From Juglans regia (taxonomy: Eukaryota; Streptophyta; Magnoliopsida; Fagales; Juglandaceae), in contig NC_049904.1 in assembly GCF_001411555.2 (NCBI RefSeq), positions 24,875,370-24,939,369 of the forward strand: a DNA stretch of 64,000 nt, in the 5' to 3' direction. Within the stretch, counting starts at the first letter, position 1, and each line of letters opens with the position of its first letter. The position numbers and the translations under genes are program-made. The notes beneath the pieces were generated by a model. The model did no database searches. It saw nothing but the letters and a program-made list of their open reading frames with translations, and was not told the origin of the DNA. Positions 24,501 through 35,711 of this stretch are shown one piece after another.

Positions 24501-27500
24501 GTTAAAAGAAACGCTATTGCATCCCAAGAAAAAGGAAGGGAGCACTAAAAGTGATTCAGTAAAAATAACAAACAGTTTTCTTTCCTTCTTTTTCGTTTTT
24601 TGTTTTGGGAGTAAGGGGAAGGGTCGAGTTGTACAAAACCATTCTTTTCTCTTGCTTGGAGCAGAGATTTAGCATTTGCATGACTAAATATATCAGGCAA
24701 TCGTAAATTACAAACATATCCAGCAGTTAAACAATTGCTGGAGGCATTATGCCCCGTGACACAGATGTACAGAAAGTACTGTGTTGTCCAACAGTTTTAC
24801 TTTTATCTTTCATTAATTATGCACTTTTGCAGCCCATACTCGAATTGAAGATATTTTCTTTTGATATTGAATTGACAATATATTTTTAATCTTGATGCAC
24901 AGTTTTTGCACTCATTCCCTTTAATCTAAATGCAACTAAGATACTTTCATTTGGGAAATATTGCATCGCAGTAATCCAGCCTTGTCCTCCATAAAGGATT
25001 GTGAACCAATAACATGGTAGTCCAATAAATTTCCACCCTTATTTGTAGGGTAGAGGTGTGAATCAACTAGATGAATCCTGGAAACTGCAATTGGAATTCA
25101 CAAGCCAGCTCCAATTTTTCGACATATTATTCAAGAAAGAGAAAAAGGTTCTTGTGGGAAATGCAAATGGAATTCACAACTCAGCTCCAATTTCTCGACA
25201 TATTATTCAAGAAAGAGAAAAAGGGTTCATGTAAGGTCTGAAGGCTCCACTGGGTCACAAGAGCATAGAACCCACTAAAGAAAAATATCCATAACTTCTG
25301 GAAGAAAAGAGAATGAATACTTTTAAAAAGGCATAAAACATATGAGTGCATGTGTGTATATACTTCTTTCAAACTAGTGACAACTTAAGGGAGAATATCA
25401 CAAGCCAGAAGGGCATCTCTTAACACGAAAAGGGAATTATAACTGCAAAAACATAACCTGTCCAATAAAATATTTCGCAAATATAGAAGTCCCACATAAT
25501 AATTACTGAAAAGGATCCCAATATAAAGCTTTATACCCAACATAAGTATGTGCCAACAGATCACTGGTTAGAACTTAAATTGTTCACTGCTAGTGCTAGT
25601 TACAACTCTAACTAGTAAATCTTTATTTTGTTTATATAGAAAAATCCATGTTAAACAGTCTCCATACTCACTAAGTGAACCCATTCTACACAAGTATTTT
25701 TTTCCTGTAAAACACAAAAACATCACAAAATAATGACTCAACTGTCCACGATTTAATGATTGTGTCCTATAACATAAATGATGCAATACTTATCAAAAAA
25801 CAAAAACATAAATGATGGAAAAACTATGTTTACCATTTGAAAAAATGCCTTGATGAACTCCACCAATACCAGATATCAATAAATAAATAAATAAGTAATA
25901 ACTTGGTTATTGAAGCTTAAACCTGGTAATAAGCTCGGATTTCTCGGAATCCCATTGAAGAACACAGAATTTGTATCTTTCCGTTGCAATAAATAGAAAA
26001 TCCTGCGCCTCACCCTGTTTGAAATAACTGGTATGAACATAGGCAAAGATAGATATGCAAATCATAAAAGAACCATCCAAGTTATTAAATAAAAGAAATT
26101 AATAATGATACTCACATGAGGGCGAAAAAGTTCAAGTGTTGCGATTCTCCCATATATCGGCACATCCAACATAGGCTGCACAGGAGAAAATTACTAACTT
26201 TACAAGGAAAAAAAATGATAGCAGACACAAAGGCTGAAAACCGGATGAAGATTAAAGTTGGACATGAAGTTTTTCTTGAAAATATAATCAAACTATCCAA
26301 AGATGCTTTTCACTTTGATTGATGGACATTTCATGTGTTTTTTGTAATAAAAAATTATATTAAAAATGTAAAAGACATAGCCCAAGTACACAAGTAGCAT
26401 ACAAGATAAACACTTGATTAGAATAGGAGAAGAGACAACCAAATCATGCAAACTCAGCCCATTACAATCTATAGAAGACACTCAGAGGAACAAAGTACAA
26501 AGAACAAATCATGCAAACTCAGCCCATTACAAAGTACTTGATTATGATAACATTTGTATGTTATTATAAACTTTGGGAACATTTTTCTCTCTCCTCACCT
26601 ATTTTCTCTCCGTACATTTTTTCACCTCTTCCGTTAGTTGGTTGGTGAAGTGTTTCATGGGAGACTAAGTGTGTGATTCTTGCAAGTGTGGGAAGGGATA
26701 TGGGTACGTTGAATGCTGTTAGTATTGATTTTAAGACCTTTGAGGTAGTAAGGAAAGGAAGATGGGTGCATATTACTGCGAGGGGCTGGAAGTGGTTGAA
26801 GAACCTTCGCTTGGAGTTAGCCACGGCATGGTGGTTCACAAAAGCATTGGAGGATTGCTTGAAGTTAGGGAGAAAGGAATTTTATTCAGCCCACAGAGAA
26901 GGTGACAGGGGCTTCATAGCTCAGAGATGTTCTAATAATACACATACACAAGGGGTGTTCATGACTCTGGTAGAATACAAACAGGGGGGCCAGTGCAACT
27001 ACATATTCATTCCCGAAGGTAGAGAGGGGAAGGGGTGGAGGAAAATGGTGAAGATTTTGAAGGAGGAGGGCAGAGAAGGCCATCATGTTGGGTCGGCATC
27101 AATGAAGATGGTAGCGACGACGATAGCTCAACCTTCATCGCGATCGTACAAGGAGGCTCTACAGAAACCCAAACTGATGCCTGTTGCTAGCCCTGGCATG
27201 CATGAGGGGGCAATGGCAGAGGTGGAGCGTAAAGGGCGCAATGGCACGGGAATTATTTGCCCAAAAAAGGAAGAAGTACTTCGGGTGTTGGCAGAGATGC
27301 AGGCTCAAGTGGTAGAGTTGCAAAGGTAGATGTTTGGCCTAATTCGGTATATAGAGGAGGATAAAGAAGAGGGGATGAAACGGTGCGGAGTGGAGGGCAG
27401 AGGGCAGGGATCAAAACGAGGCATTGAGGTTTTAAATTCAGCTGGGGTGGGCTTGGGTCAAGGTCATGGGCCCGTTGGAGGGGTGTTTAAGGGGAAGGGA

Positions 27501-30500
27501 GTTGGGCTTGTGGGAGGCCTGGGTGTGGTGGAAGGCCTGAATCAAGTTTGAAAGCCTAAGAGCCGAAATGCAGATATCGGCGTATCAGGAGGCACGGGAG
27601 GGTTTCAAATGCACACAACGGAGCCACCACTTGCACAGAAAGTTTCGGGAGTCATCTGGTGGCACGTCGGAGCAGGTGCCGTGCCGGAGAAAGAAGGAGG
27701 AGAAACTAGCAATACCACAGACTCTGTGGTGGCTTTGCAGGCGCTGGAAATGGAAGGGGGAAATTTTGGGGAGTAATGTAGGAAGTGAAGGGAGGGACAA
27801 CGCCAGTGAAATAGCACATGAGTCGCAGATCACGCCAGTGTGTTTTGGGCAGTCACAGAATGTTGGGTAGACACAGAACATGCCAATGGAGGGTGAGAAA
27901 TGGTCTGCTACTGAAGATATGGGAGCACCGGAGAGTGTGAAGGAGAAAGACCAAGAGGAGGTGGAAGGTGAAGGCTCTTTAATCTTGTTCAATTCTGAAC
28001 CCGAGGTTGAAGAGCCTACAGGGAAGGATCCCTCTCCGATAATAATTATGCATCCTTTACCTACAGATTGGGTTATGCAAAGGGTGGACGAATTACAGAG
28101 TTGTGTGGGGATTTCGCATGTAGAATATGCAGATCAGTTTAGGGCACTGCTAATAGCCATTGGGGTAGGCCATTATCAACAGGGAGCAAGGCCAAAAAGA
28201 AATAGGGAACTACAGCGGCTAGATTGGTCTATTAATTATGACAGTAAGGAGGGGAGTGCAAGTCATAGTGGTAGTAAAGGGAGGGTTGGAATGGTTGATA
28301 AATGAAGCCAAAAATTCTGATATGGAATGTAATGGGGTTGAATGAGATTAACAAACGCCTCCAGATAAGATCTTTATTAAGGCAATGAGAGATGGACATC
28401 ATTTGTTTGCAAGAAACAAAGTTGAAGCTTATTACAAGAAGAACCATAAGGAGTATTTGGAGTTGTCAGTATGTAGGATGGTCACACTTACCTTCGCAGG
28501 GAGCTTCGGGTGGTATATTGGTTATATGGGACAAGAGGGTGGTGGAGAATATTGAAGAATTTGTGGGAGAATACTCGGTGGGGTGTTCTTTTAAAAATTC
28601 TGTACATGGTTATGTATGGGCCATTGTTGGGGTGTATGGACCTAACTTAGATTGCGAAAGACGTTTGCTTTGAGATGAGCCGGCTGGTTTATGTTCTTGG
28701 TGGGAGGTTCCTTGGTGCATTGGTGGAGCCTTTAATGTGACAAGGTTTCCTAGCGAAAGATCAGGGGAGGGGTGACATAATCATGCAGTGGTGGAATTTT
28801 CTGATCTAATATCTGAGCTGGAACTTATGGACCTTCCTCTTATGGGAGGTGATTATACGTGGTCTAATAACCAAGCTTGGTCAAGGCTGGGCACATTCCT
28901 CATATCTCCCTCCTGGGAAACACAATTTCCAGATTTATGTCAGAAAATACTTCTTCGGGTATGTTCTGATCACTTTCCCATAATGTTAGATTGTGGAGGA
29001 ATTCCAGGGGGGAGAAGGCCTTTTAAATTTGAGAATATGTGGTTAAAGACGGAGGGGTTTGTGGAATTGGTTAGGCAATGGTGGAATTCATATCAACTAG
29101 AGGGCACTCCAAGCAAGATATTGGCTGGAAAACTGAAAGTTTTGAAAGTGGATTTAAAGACATGGAATGAACAGTCTTTTGGAAATGTAATATTACAAAA
29201 AAAAAAAAAAAAATCTCCTACAAGAATTACAAAGCTTGAAGGGTGTTGAAGATGAGAATGAACGCAAAGGCCAAGTAGTATCCGAGTTAGAAAGATTGAT
29301 ATTAATGGAGGAGATCTCGTGGAGGCAAAAGTCGAGAGCATTGTGGCTTAAGGAGGGGGATAGATGTACAAAGTTCTTTCGTCGAGTTGCAAACTCACAC
29401 AGGAGGTTTAATGCCATAGAGTCCATGAATATAGATGGAGGTATATCCTAAAATCAAGCCGTAATTAAAGACCCCGTTGCTGTACATTTCGAACTATTGT
29501 TGACGGAACCTTATGAATGGAGGCCAAAAGTGAATGGTCTAGTTTTTTAGGCCATTGATCAAAACAACATGACTTGGTTGGAGAGACCATTTGAAGAGGA
29601 AGAGGTACGACTAGTCGTCAAAAAAATGAATAAGGAAAAAGCATCGGGGAAAGATGGAAGGGGTGGATGATGCATTGTGTGTCGACGGCTCATTTCTTGG
29701 TTTTGGTAAATGGTGATCCGGTGGGCTTCTTTAATAGTTCGAGGGGACTATGACAAGGCGATCCACTTTCACCACTCTTATTTGTCCTCATGATGGAGGC
29801 ACGTAGTAGGATGGTGTCGGCGGCTGTAGAGGGGGGATTTTTTTCAGAATTTTCAGGGGGGGCTTCTAACCATGGCTCTATCACTATTTCTCATCTTTTG
29901 TTTGCAGATGATACATTGCTGTTTTGTGAGGATAATGCAGGACATAATCAATCTTTAAGGGCTATCTTACTCTATTTTGAAGCGGTATCTAGGTTAAAGA
30001 TCAATCTTACTAAAACGGAGATGGTTGCGGTGGGTGTGGTGAGAAATCTTAGTGGGTTGGCCAGCTTATTGGGATGTGTGGTTTCCTTATTGCCGTTGAA
30101 GTATCTTGGTCTCTCGTTGGGTGAAACTTTCAAAGCCAAGACAATTTGGGAGGACGTGTTAAAGAAATTAGAGCGTAGGTTGGCCAGGTGGAAAAGGTTA
30201 TACTTATCGAAAGGGGGGAAGATCACACTTATCAAGAGCACGCTATCTAACCTTCCCTTATTTCCCCTCCCGGCAAGCATTGCATCCAGAATTGAGAAAC
30301 TCCAACGTGACTTTTTGTGGAGTGAACTAGGGGATGAGCTTAAATTTCACTTAGTTGGATGAGATAAAGTGTGTACTCCCTTGAGCGTTGGTGGGTTGGG
30401 GGTTTGGTAATGTTAGATCCTTTAATAAGGCTCTATTAGGAAAATGGTTGTGGCGTTATAATCATGAGAGGGAAGCCTTATGGAAAGGGGTAATTGATGC

Positions 30501-33500
30501 GAAGTATGGGTGTGCAGGGGGGGTTGGTGTTCTAATGAGGGGAGGGGGGCTTATGGTGTTGGGTTGTGGAAACACATAACGCAAGGATGGGGGGCCTTCT
30601 CGAGTAATACTAGGCTGTGTTTGGGGGAGGGCAGTAGAATCAGTTTTTGGAATGATGTGTGGGTGGGGGATATGGCTCTTAAAAATGCTTATCCTAACAT
30701 TTTCATAATTGCAAGAGAAAAGGAAGTTATGGTGGTTGAAGTGAGGGTAGTTAGACATGGTTCACAGGAGTGGAACATTAATCTCACTAGGGAGGCACAA
30801 GATTGGGAAGTGAGTGATCTGATGGATTTTTTCAGCTTACTCTTTAACATCACTGTCGCGGTTCCAGTCGAAGACACAATGGAATGGAGGCCTTCCAAGA
30901 AAGGGAAATTTTCGGACTTTCTATGACATTCTTATAGCTCAAGATAGGCCCTATTTTCCTTGGAAGAACATATGGAGGAGTAAAGCACATCCCAAGGCTG
31001 CGTTCTTCGTTTGGACAACAGCTTTAGGGAAGATACTAACCATGGACAACCTAAGAAGGTAGAGTTGTAATCGAGCTGAGCCAAGCCAATCTTTGGCTTG
31101 CCGAGCTCGACTCGACTCAAAATACTCGAGATTTTTTGTTATTCTTTGTTCGAGCTCGACTCGATAAGCTAAACTTTCAACTCGAGCTCGAGCTCATCCC
31201 ACAAACGAGTTCGAGTCAAGCCGCGCTAGAGCTTGAGCTCGAATTGTTTATTTTTTGAATAAAATTTAATAATTAAATAAAAAAATAAAAAATCTAATAT
31301 TGAATTTATACAACTAACAAGTAGAACTTCTATTGAATTATAAAATTTTAAAAAATTTATAAATAATTAATATCTAACTAGTTGATCAATGATATTTATC
31401 CAAAATAACAATATATTATATGCCTACATATATTATTAATGCACAGACTTAATATGATAACATATATCTATTTCATATATGGTTCACATATACTAGTATA
31501 TGAAATTATTAAATTTTATCGAATAATTATTATACAAATTATAAAATATACTTATAAAGTATATTCACTATATAGACATAAGTAATTAGATTACATATTA
31601 TATATTTAATTACAAAAGTGGTATGCTTATATATATATATGTATATATACATAGGTATATGTATATATTTATCAATATATGAATAAGTTTTAATCGAGTC
31701 GAGCTAACAAGTCGACTCAAGCATAAACGAGCGGGTCTTAACGAGTCTTAGCCAAGTTTTGTCAGGTATGTGTCATTTACAAATCGAGCGGATATCTGCT
31801 TTCACAAACGAGCTTTTTTTTACGAGTCGAGTTCGATTCGAGTTTAACCAAGCGGGCTATCGAACAGACTGGTTCATTTACAGCCATATAAGAAGGCGTG
31901 GACTCATACTTACAGACTGGTGTTGTATGTGCAGAAATAGTGGAGCAATGGTAGATCATTTACTCTTACATTGTGATTTTGCAAGAGACATATGGACTTA
32001 CTTTTTCAGCAGATTGGGAGTAGCATGGGTCATGCCAAGAACAGTGGCGGAACAACTAGTTAGCTGGAGAGGGATCACAAGGACACCACAGATTGCAACA
32101 GTGTGGAAGATGGCTCCTATTTGTATTTTCTGCCTTTCTGGTGTATTTGGAGTAAAATGAATGATAGATTCTTTGAGGATCATGAACGCTCCTCGGAGGA
32201 GTTTAGGAACTTTTTTTGGAAGAATTTATTTATGTGGGCCATTACTTTAGAGTTAAATGGTCTCAGCTTCCATGATTTCCTTGTAACAATTTCTAGTTCT
32301 TAATTTGGTGTACTCATATATATACATTTGGTGTACTTGGGCTATGCCATCTTTATCAATACAATTACTTCTTACTTATCAAAAAAAAAAAAAAATACTA
32401 AAAAAGAAAGTTCAAAGCTCCTCCAAGAACCGCTCACAAAAAGCTAACTGTCTTGAGATGTTATCCATATATAAAGGAAGTTTAGGACTTCTTTTTTCAA
32501 CTCTACCACTGAAGCTTCCCTATCTTCAAAAGTTTGTGCATTTTGCTTCTCCAAATACACCACATCAAACATAAAGGAGCCGGCCTCTGCACCACCAAAA
32601 GATTCCCATGCCCATAACCCAATCAACAGCAAACCACTCCAAACAAACACAAATAAGTTGTCGACCACACAATGAAGACGAAGATGACCAACATATTCCA
32701 CATTCTTCTTAGACATACAACAAGACAGATTTGCCATTATGATGTTCCACTTCCTCAGGTTATCTAACATCAATATTTGTCCCTAACCCAGTTTCCACAC
32801 ACACAAAAATTCATTCTTGGAGCCTTCGCTCTCCAAATAAATTGGAAGTCCATGGGTAATGTCAAAACCTTATAGTATGACTTCACATCAAACTTACGAT
32901 TCTTGTATGGGATCCAACAAAAAGTATCCACACCTCTTTGTCTACTCTAAAATTATACATCTCAATAAAGAAGAAAAGGAATCCACCTCCATATCTTAAG
33001 CAACTCTAGTTATAAGAATATACCATTGAATAGTTCCTTTTCTATCACTTTTTCCTGTCTTAGTTGTCTGTCATCGCCTAAATCATTTAAACAAAAATAA
33101 ATTTAGATGCAGAGATTGCTTCACAGTGAAATTATACTTCAAACCCATAATAGCATAAGTATCCAATAGTTCAGGATTTTTAATTAAAGACAACATTCAC
33201 TAAGCTGATGGAGAATGAAATAATATCTCAACAATCATGATGATGAAACCCTATTTCACAAAACATAGTCTAACAAGATTCAGTGTCAGCTGATCAATCA
33301 GAAGCCAAAAGAACAATACGGAGAAAGTAGAGAGAGAAATAATCGCATACAATCTCTAACAGTCTTAACTCCTTAGAGAGAGAGGGAGAGAGAAGCTAAA
33401 ATAAAATGTAGGGAAAAAAAGGAAACATAAAGAGGATATTGATGTACCTGCAAGCCCTGAGCAGTAAGCAAATGAATTTCGATTCGAGTGCATTTCCTGA

Positions 33501-35112
33501 AAATAATATGAACTGTGAGTAAGCCCCGTATTATGGGTGAATGTAAAAAATAAACACTACTTATTGGGACATAAATACAAGAGAAAAACATGAGTAGAAA
33601 CACAAAGCATGATAAGATTTATTTTATGATGTGAAGCCTCTCCAAGACAGGACCCTTCCTACCCACCCATGGGAAGTAAAACCCGGGTACATGATCCACC
33701 AGCTGAACTGTGTATCAAGTAACCCAAGGGCACTCCTAACGTAGAATTGAATCCAGGATATCCGAGTCTAATGCCATCCCAAACCCACCCTTCTTTTAAA
33801 AAGTAATTGAATATTTAATTAAAACAAACAGAGGACACAACCTCTTTTATGCGTCTTCTATACTTGGGTTATACCTATTGCACTCTTGAAAGGGATCCAA
33901 AGAGACCTCCAAGACATAATCTTGTGCAGTACAAAAGATTGAAAAATTATGTGAAGGAATCAACCTCCCAACTATGGGAGGATTTGAAAAAGGTAACATT
34001 CCACTAAGCGGCATCATTGGAGATCTCAACACATTAACCACTGGGGTCTATTGCATACTGGCTATAGTAAATACCCCAAGTAACCACTAAGGGCCCTGTT
34101 TCCACACCATAATTCATGTCAGAATTTCCACATAGAGCCATCGCTCACCACAAGTCTGGTATGAAAAGAGAAAATCCCCCAACCTCTTCTGATGATTCTA
34201 CAACCCCGCCCCACAGGGTCCATGAGCTTCATTAAAAGACCACTCAGCCCAAGCACAACCAAATTTGGAATCCACTACGGCTTTCCAACAAGACCTCCAT
34301 TGTATGTTGGTAACACCAACGCCACCTTGGCCCTGTTTACAAGGTAAATTTTGAACTCTTCACCTAGCCTACTCCATAGAAAGTCCCGTTGCATCTTCTC
34401 CACTCTATTGGCCACACAAGTGGGAAGCGGAAACACTGATATGAAATATGTAGGCAATTGGAAAAGGTACTCTTGATCAAGTCCTACCATCTTTAGACAA
34501 AAACAACATCTTTCAAACTCGTCTTTTAACCACTAAGGTGCACCGTAACTAGTAAAAGTATGATAAAATTTACTCCAACGGAGGAAAATACACATTTCCA
34601 TATTTATCCCCAATAAAATTTTAGAGCGTATACGCGTAAAATGATCGATCATACACAGAGTGCCCTGCTAGTTGAATACAACCAGCAATTACTTCGTCAC
34701 GTGGACAAAAATTGGCATTTTTTTACTATCGAGAGAGATCCTGAATACCCCATCACATCATGGTTCAAAGCCAGAAGTTTTACAGACACGGCTACAAAAA
34801 TATATGCTTATATATTTTCGCAGAAATTCCTAAAAGAAAAGGCATAATATAAGCAATCACTCGTTAATCTTGTAAAAAAATTTGATACATTTGAACCGAA
34901 TACATGAATTTCTCATTACTGAAGGCGAAAACCCTAATCAGGAAGAGCAAAATCCAAATACGAATGACAGAAACACTTCGATAGACAGAGAGAGAGGGGA
35001 AAGCATACGCTATAATGAGGTTGAGCTCCTGCGGGCTGGTGAAATTGCCGACGCACGAGTGGGTCACGTTGGTGGGCTTGTGAGCCGTAACGACGTAGTT
35101 CCAGATACTCAT
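15592..35112 (-). CDS. DDB1: DNA damage-binding protein 1 (CUL4 E3 ligase adaptor)
   Basis: Nineteen exons join in frame into 1089 aa (Arabidopsis DDB1A has 1088): 35009-35112, 33448-33496, 26116-26175, 25923-26014, 24223-24274, 23874-23936, 23702-23751, 21784-21859, 21334-21543, 21106-21212, 20847-20955, 19982-20182, 19673-19888, 18534-18644, 17941-18216, 17394-17668, 16847-17198, 16459-16743, 15592-16173. All introns are GT-AG and every phase fits. The start '[20 protein letters not shown]' and the end '[12 protein letters not shown]' are conserved. By homology it forms beta-propellers BPA (about 1-355), BPB (390-700, binds CUL4) and BPC (700-1040), then a C-terminal helical domain. It links CUL4-RBX1 to DCAF receptors for ubiquitination in DNA repair, photomorphogenesis and chromatin control, acting mainly in the nucleus. 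No frameshift or internal stop. Introns 1, 2, 7 and 13 carry mobile elements. Confidence 0.97.
19110..19340 (-). mobile_element. SINE copy in DDB1 intron 13
   Basis: Closely related to 53840-54062 and, in the other orientation, to the right half of 22783-22998. Shared blocks include 'GCAAGTGCACCT', 'CTAGAAATTGTTT' and 'GACTTTGTTCTAGACAC' (reverse strand). On the minus strand the 5' part looks tRNA-like ('TTGGCTCAAGTATTGAGAGC'). Confidence 0.6.
22783..22998 (+). mobile_element. tRNA-derived SINE in DDB1 intron 7
   Basis: It starts with an A-box-like 'GGGTGGCATAGTGGTC', has a B-box-like 'GAGTTCAAAATTC' about 50 bases on, and ends in an A-rich tail. Imperfect flanking repeats GTACAACTTT (22773) and GTACAATTTT (22999) look like a target-site duplication. 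Length about 220 bp. Confidence 0.65.
23168..23552. mobile_element. Tourist-like (PIF/Harbinger) MITE in DDB1 intron 7
   Basis: Ends are inverted: 'GGCCTCGTTTGGATA' at the left and 'TATCCAAAATAGGCC' at the right. TAA occurs immediately outside both ends (23165-23167 and 23553-23555), the 3-bp target typical of PIF/Harbinger elements. Near the right end is a GGGATGGGATGGGACG run (about 23490-23525). 385 bp, no coding frame. Confidence 0.75.
25083..25224. repeat. Tandem duplication of about 76 bp in DDB1 intron 4
   Basis: The block containing 'GGAATTCACAA', 'CAGCTCCAATTT' and 'CGACATATTATTCAAGAAAG' occurs twice with a 76-base offset (25093 and 25169), differing at a few positions. Confidence 0.8.
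26330..26545 (-). mobile_element. L1 3' end fragment, minus strand
   Basis: On the minus strand it reads '[13 protein letters not shown]' and, after the stop, the 'TACTTGGGCTATGTCTTTTA' trailer typical of the local L1 3' end; compare '[12 protein letters not shown]' and 'TACTTGGGCTATGCCATC' in the plus-strand L1 at 32250-32360. A 27-base block (containing 'ATGCAAACTCAGCCCATTAC') is repeated at about 26437 and 26509. Probably the tail of the L1 whose preceding part lies at 32397-32985. Confidence 0.65.
26673..27329 (+). pseudogene. L1 ORF1-like protein remnant
   Basis: An open frame of 218 codons with '[20 protein letters not shown]' and '[20 protein letters not shown]', patterns seen in the ORF1 proteins of plant L1 elements. 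A long low-complexity E/K/G-rich linker follows (27330-28300) with frame breaks. Likely RNA-binding in the intact family; no zinc knuckle is seen here. Confidence 0.5.
28303..32301 (+). pseudogene. L1 ORF2 remnant: endonuclease, reverse transcriptase, zf-RVT
   Basis: It starts '[19 protein letters not shown]'; an in-frame TGA occurs at about 28387, just before '[11 protein letters not shown]'. EEP endonuclease signatures visible: N in 'IWNVMG', E in 'QETK', 'GVYGPN', 'GGDYTWSN' and the catalytic 'SDHFPI'. The RT part has lost the segment between 'KASGKDG' (29640) and '[11 protein letters not shown]' (29700), while the catalytic '[13 protein letters not shown]' (about 29905) is intact. A 16-base A run at 29199 adds a frameshift. 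The zf-RVT motif follows the nested element. Nonfunctional. Confidence 0.8.
31060..31888. mobile_element. 829-bp non-autonomous hAT-like element nested in the L1
   Basis: TAAGAAGG is present immediately on both sides (31052-31059 and 31889-31896), an 8-bp target duplication. The ends are imperfect inverted repeats: 'TAGAGTTGTAATCGAG' at the left and, reading inward from the right, 'TATGGCTGTAAATGAACC'. Both arms are filled with GAGCTCGA/GACTCG motifs in inverted orientation around an AT-rich middle. Removing it rejoins the L1 frame 'TMDNLRR' to '[12 protein letters not shown]'. No transposase inside. Confidence 0.85.
32397..32985 (-). mobile_element. Older L1 fragment, minus strand (post-RT region)
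   Basis: On the minus strand it reads '[14 protein letters not shown]', '[20 protein letters not shown]', 'HLRLHC' and '[15 protein letters not shown]', the post-RT and degenerate zf-RVT part of an L1. It abuts the poly(A) of the plus-strand L1. With 26330-26545 it is probably one older element split by that insertion. Confidence 0.65.
33615..33795 (-). mobile_element. Possible tRNA-derived SINE in DDB1 intron 1
   Basis: On the minus strand 'TGGGATGGCATTAGAC' (A-box-like) is followed by 'GGATTCAATTC' (B-box-like), with spacing about right for a Pol III promoter. No partner copy in the window and no clear target duplication, so only a candidate. Confidence 0.4.
33840..34520 (-). mobile_element. 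L1 reverse-transcriptase 3' part, minus strand, in DDB1 intron 1
   Basis: On the minus strand '[20 protein letters not shown]' is followed downstream by '[15 protein letters not shown]' and 'AHGPCG', matching '[17 protein letters not shown]' and the following region of the plus-strand L1 at 30290-30600. Several stops. A separate insertion from those in intron 2, because DDB1 exon 2 lies between them. Confidence 0.7.
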
Positions 35113-35455
35113 CCCCTCTCTCTCTCTGTCTCTGTCGCTCTGCTCGGCGGGGGAGCCCTAGCTCTAGCTCTAGCTCTCTGTCTCTGTCGCTCGCTCGCTC
35201 CGTGGGCTTGGTTCTGCTCTCTTCAAGACCACTCTATTCCGCCTCTCGTCCCCTTCTGGAAAAATATGGCTCAAAGAACTTAGGCATGACGCGCGTACAA
35301 ATTGAAAGTGTCGCACGTATCACCGATAAAACTATTGCGGCGAAAAAAAAAAAAAAAAACGAAAAGACTCGTTGTATTAAAGGCGCGGTCAGTGGCAGCT
35401 TAAAAAAATTGTTTTCATATTTTCATATTTGAAGGAGCCAAGTTATAAATTAAAG
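35113..35455 (-). promoter_or_regulatory. DDB1 5' UTR and remaining proximal promoter
   Basis: Only 343 bases separate the DDB1 ATG from the right-hand mobile element. The first part, as read on the minus strand, holds GA tracts (35114-35135) and an AGAGCTAGAGCT repeat (about 35158-35178), plausible 5' UTR. Further up are CpG-containing blocks (35285-35345 and near 35380). No TATA box is evident, as is usual for housekeeping plant genes. Functional limits are inferred. Confidence 0.4.
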
Positions 35456-35670
35456 TGGGTTGTGCAAACTTTTGAAAATTTCGATTCTGTCTGACTTAAA
35501 CTCTGGTTCTAACTCTAATAAAATTGGAGTAGTCGGAAATTAAAGTTGGAATTGAAGTAGCTTCGAATTAGTTGATGGGGTCGGAATCGTAGTTCAGAGC
35601 TCTAAACTCTGACTACAACTCCAATTTTTTTTAAAAAGATCCAGATGTATCTAGATTTGAAAAAATTATT

Positions 35671-35711
35671 AAACGACGTCGTTTCAACGTCGTTCCACTT
35701 TAAGTGGAACA
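35671..35711. repeat. Palindromic motifs near the 5' end of the old hAT element
   Basis: AAACGACGTCGTTT (35671-35684) is a perfect palindrome identical to the core of the two palindromes at 57882-57969. It is followed by GTTCCACTT-T-AAGTGGAAC (35692-35710), a second inverted repeat. Confidence 0.85.

Larger units (their letters stand above)
26546..32396 (+). mobile_element. L1-type LINE (dead), inserted antisense in DDB1 intron 2
   Basis: Plus-strand order is ORF1-like (26673-27329), a linker with broken frames, endonuclease (28303-29200), reverse transcriptase (29560-30400), a post-RT region, a CCHC zf-RVT motif ('[19 protein letters not shown]', interrupted upstream by a nested element), the C-terminal '[12 protein letters not shown]' and a 15-base A tail (32381-32395). 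The order and poly(A) tail are those of plant L1 elements. Multiple stops and frameshifts mean it cannot move. The left border is uncertain by some tens of bases. Confidence 0.85.

Noticed and set aside
35202..35432. Open frames upstream of DDB1 on the plus strand
   Set aside because: They cover the GA-rich DDB1 leader and an A run; there is no conserved sequence.
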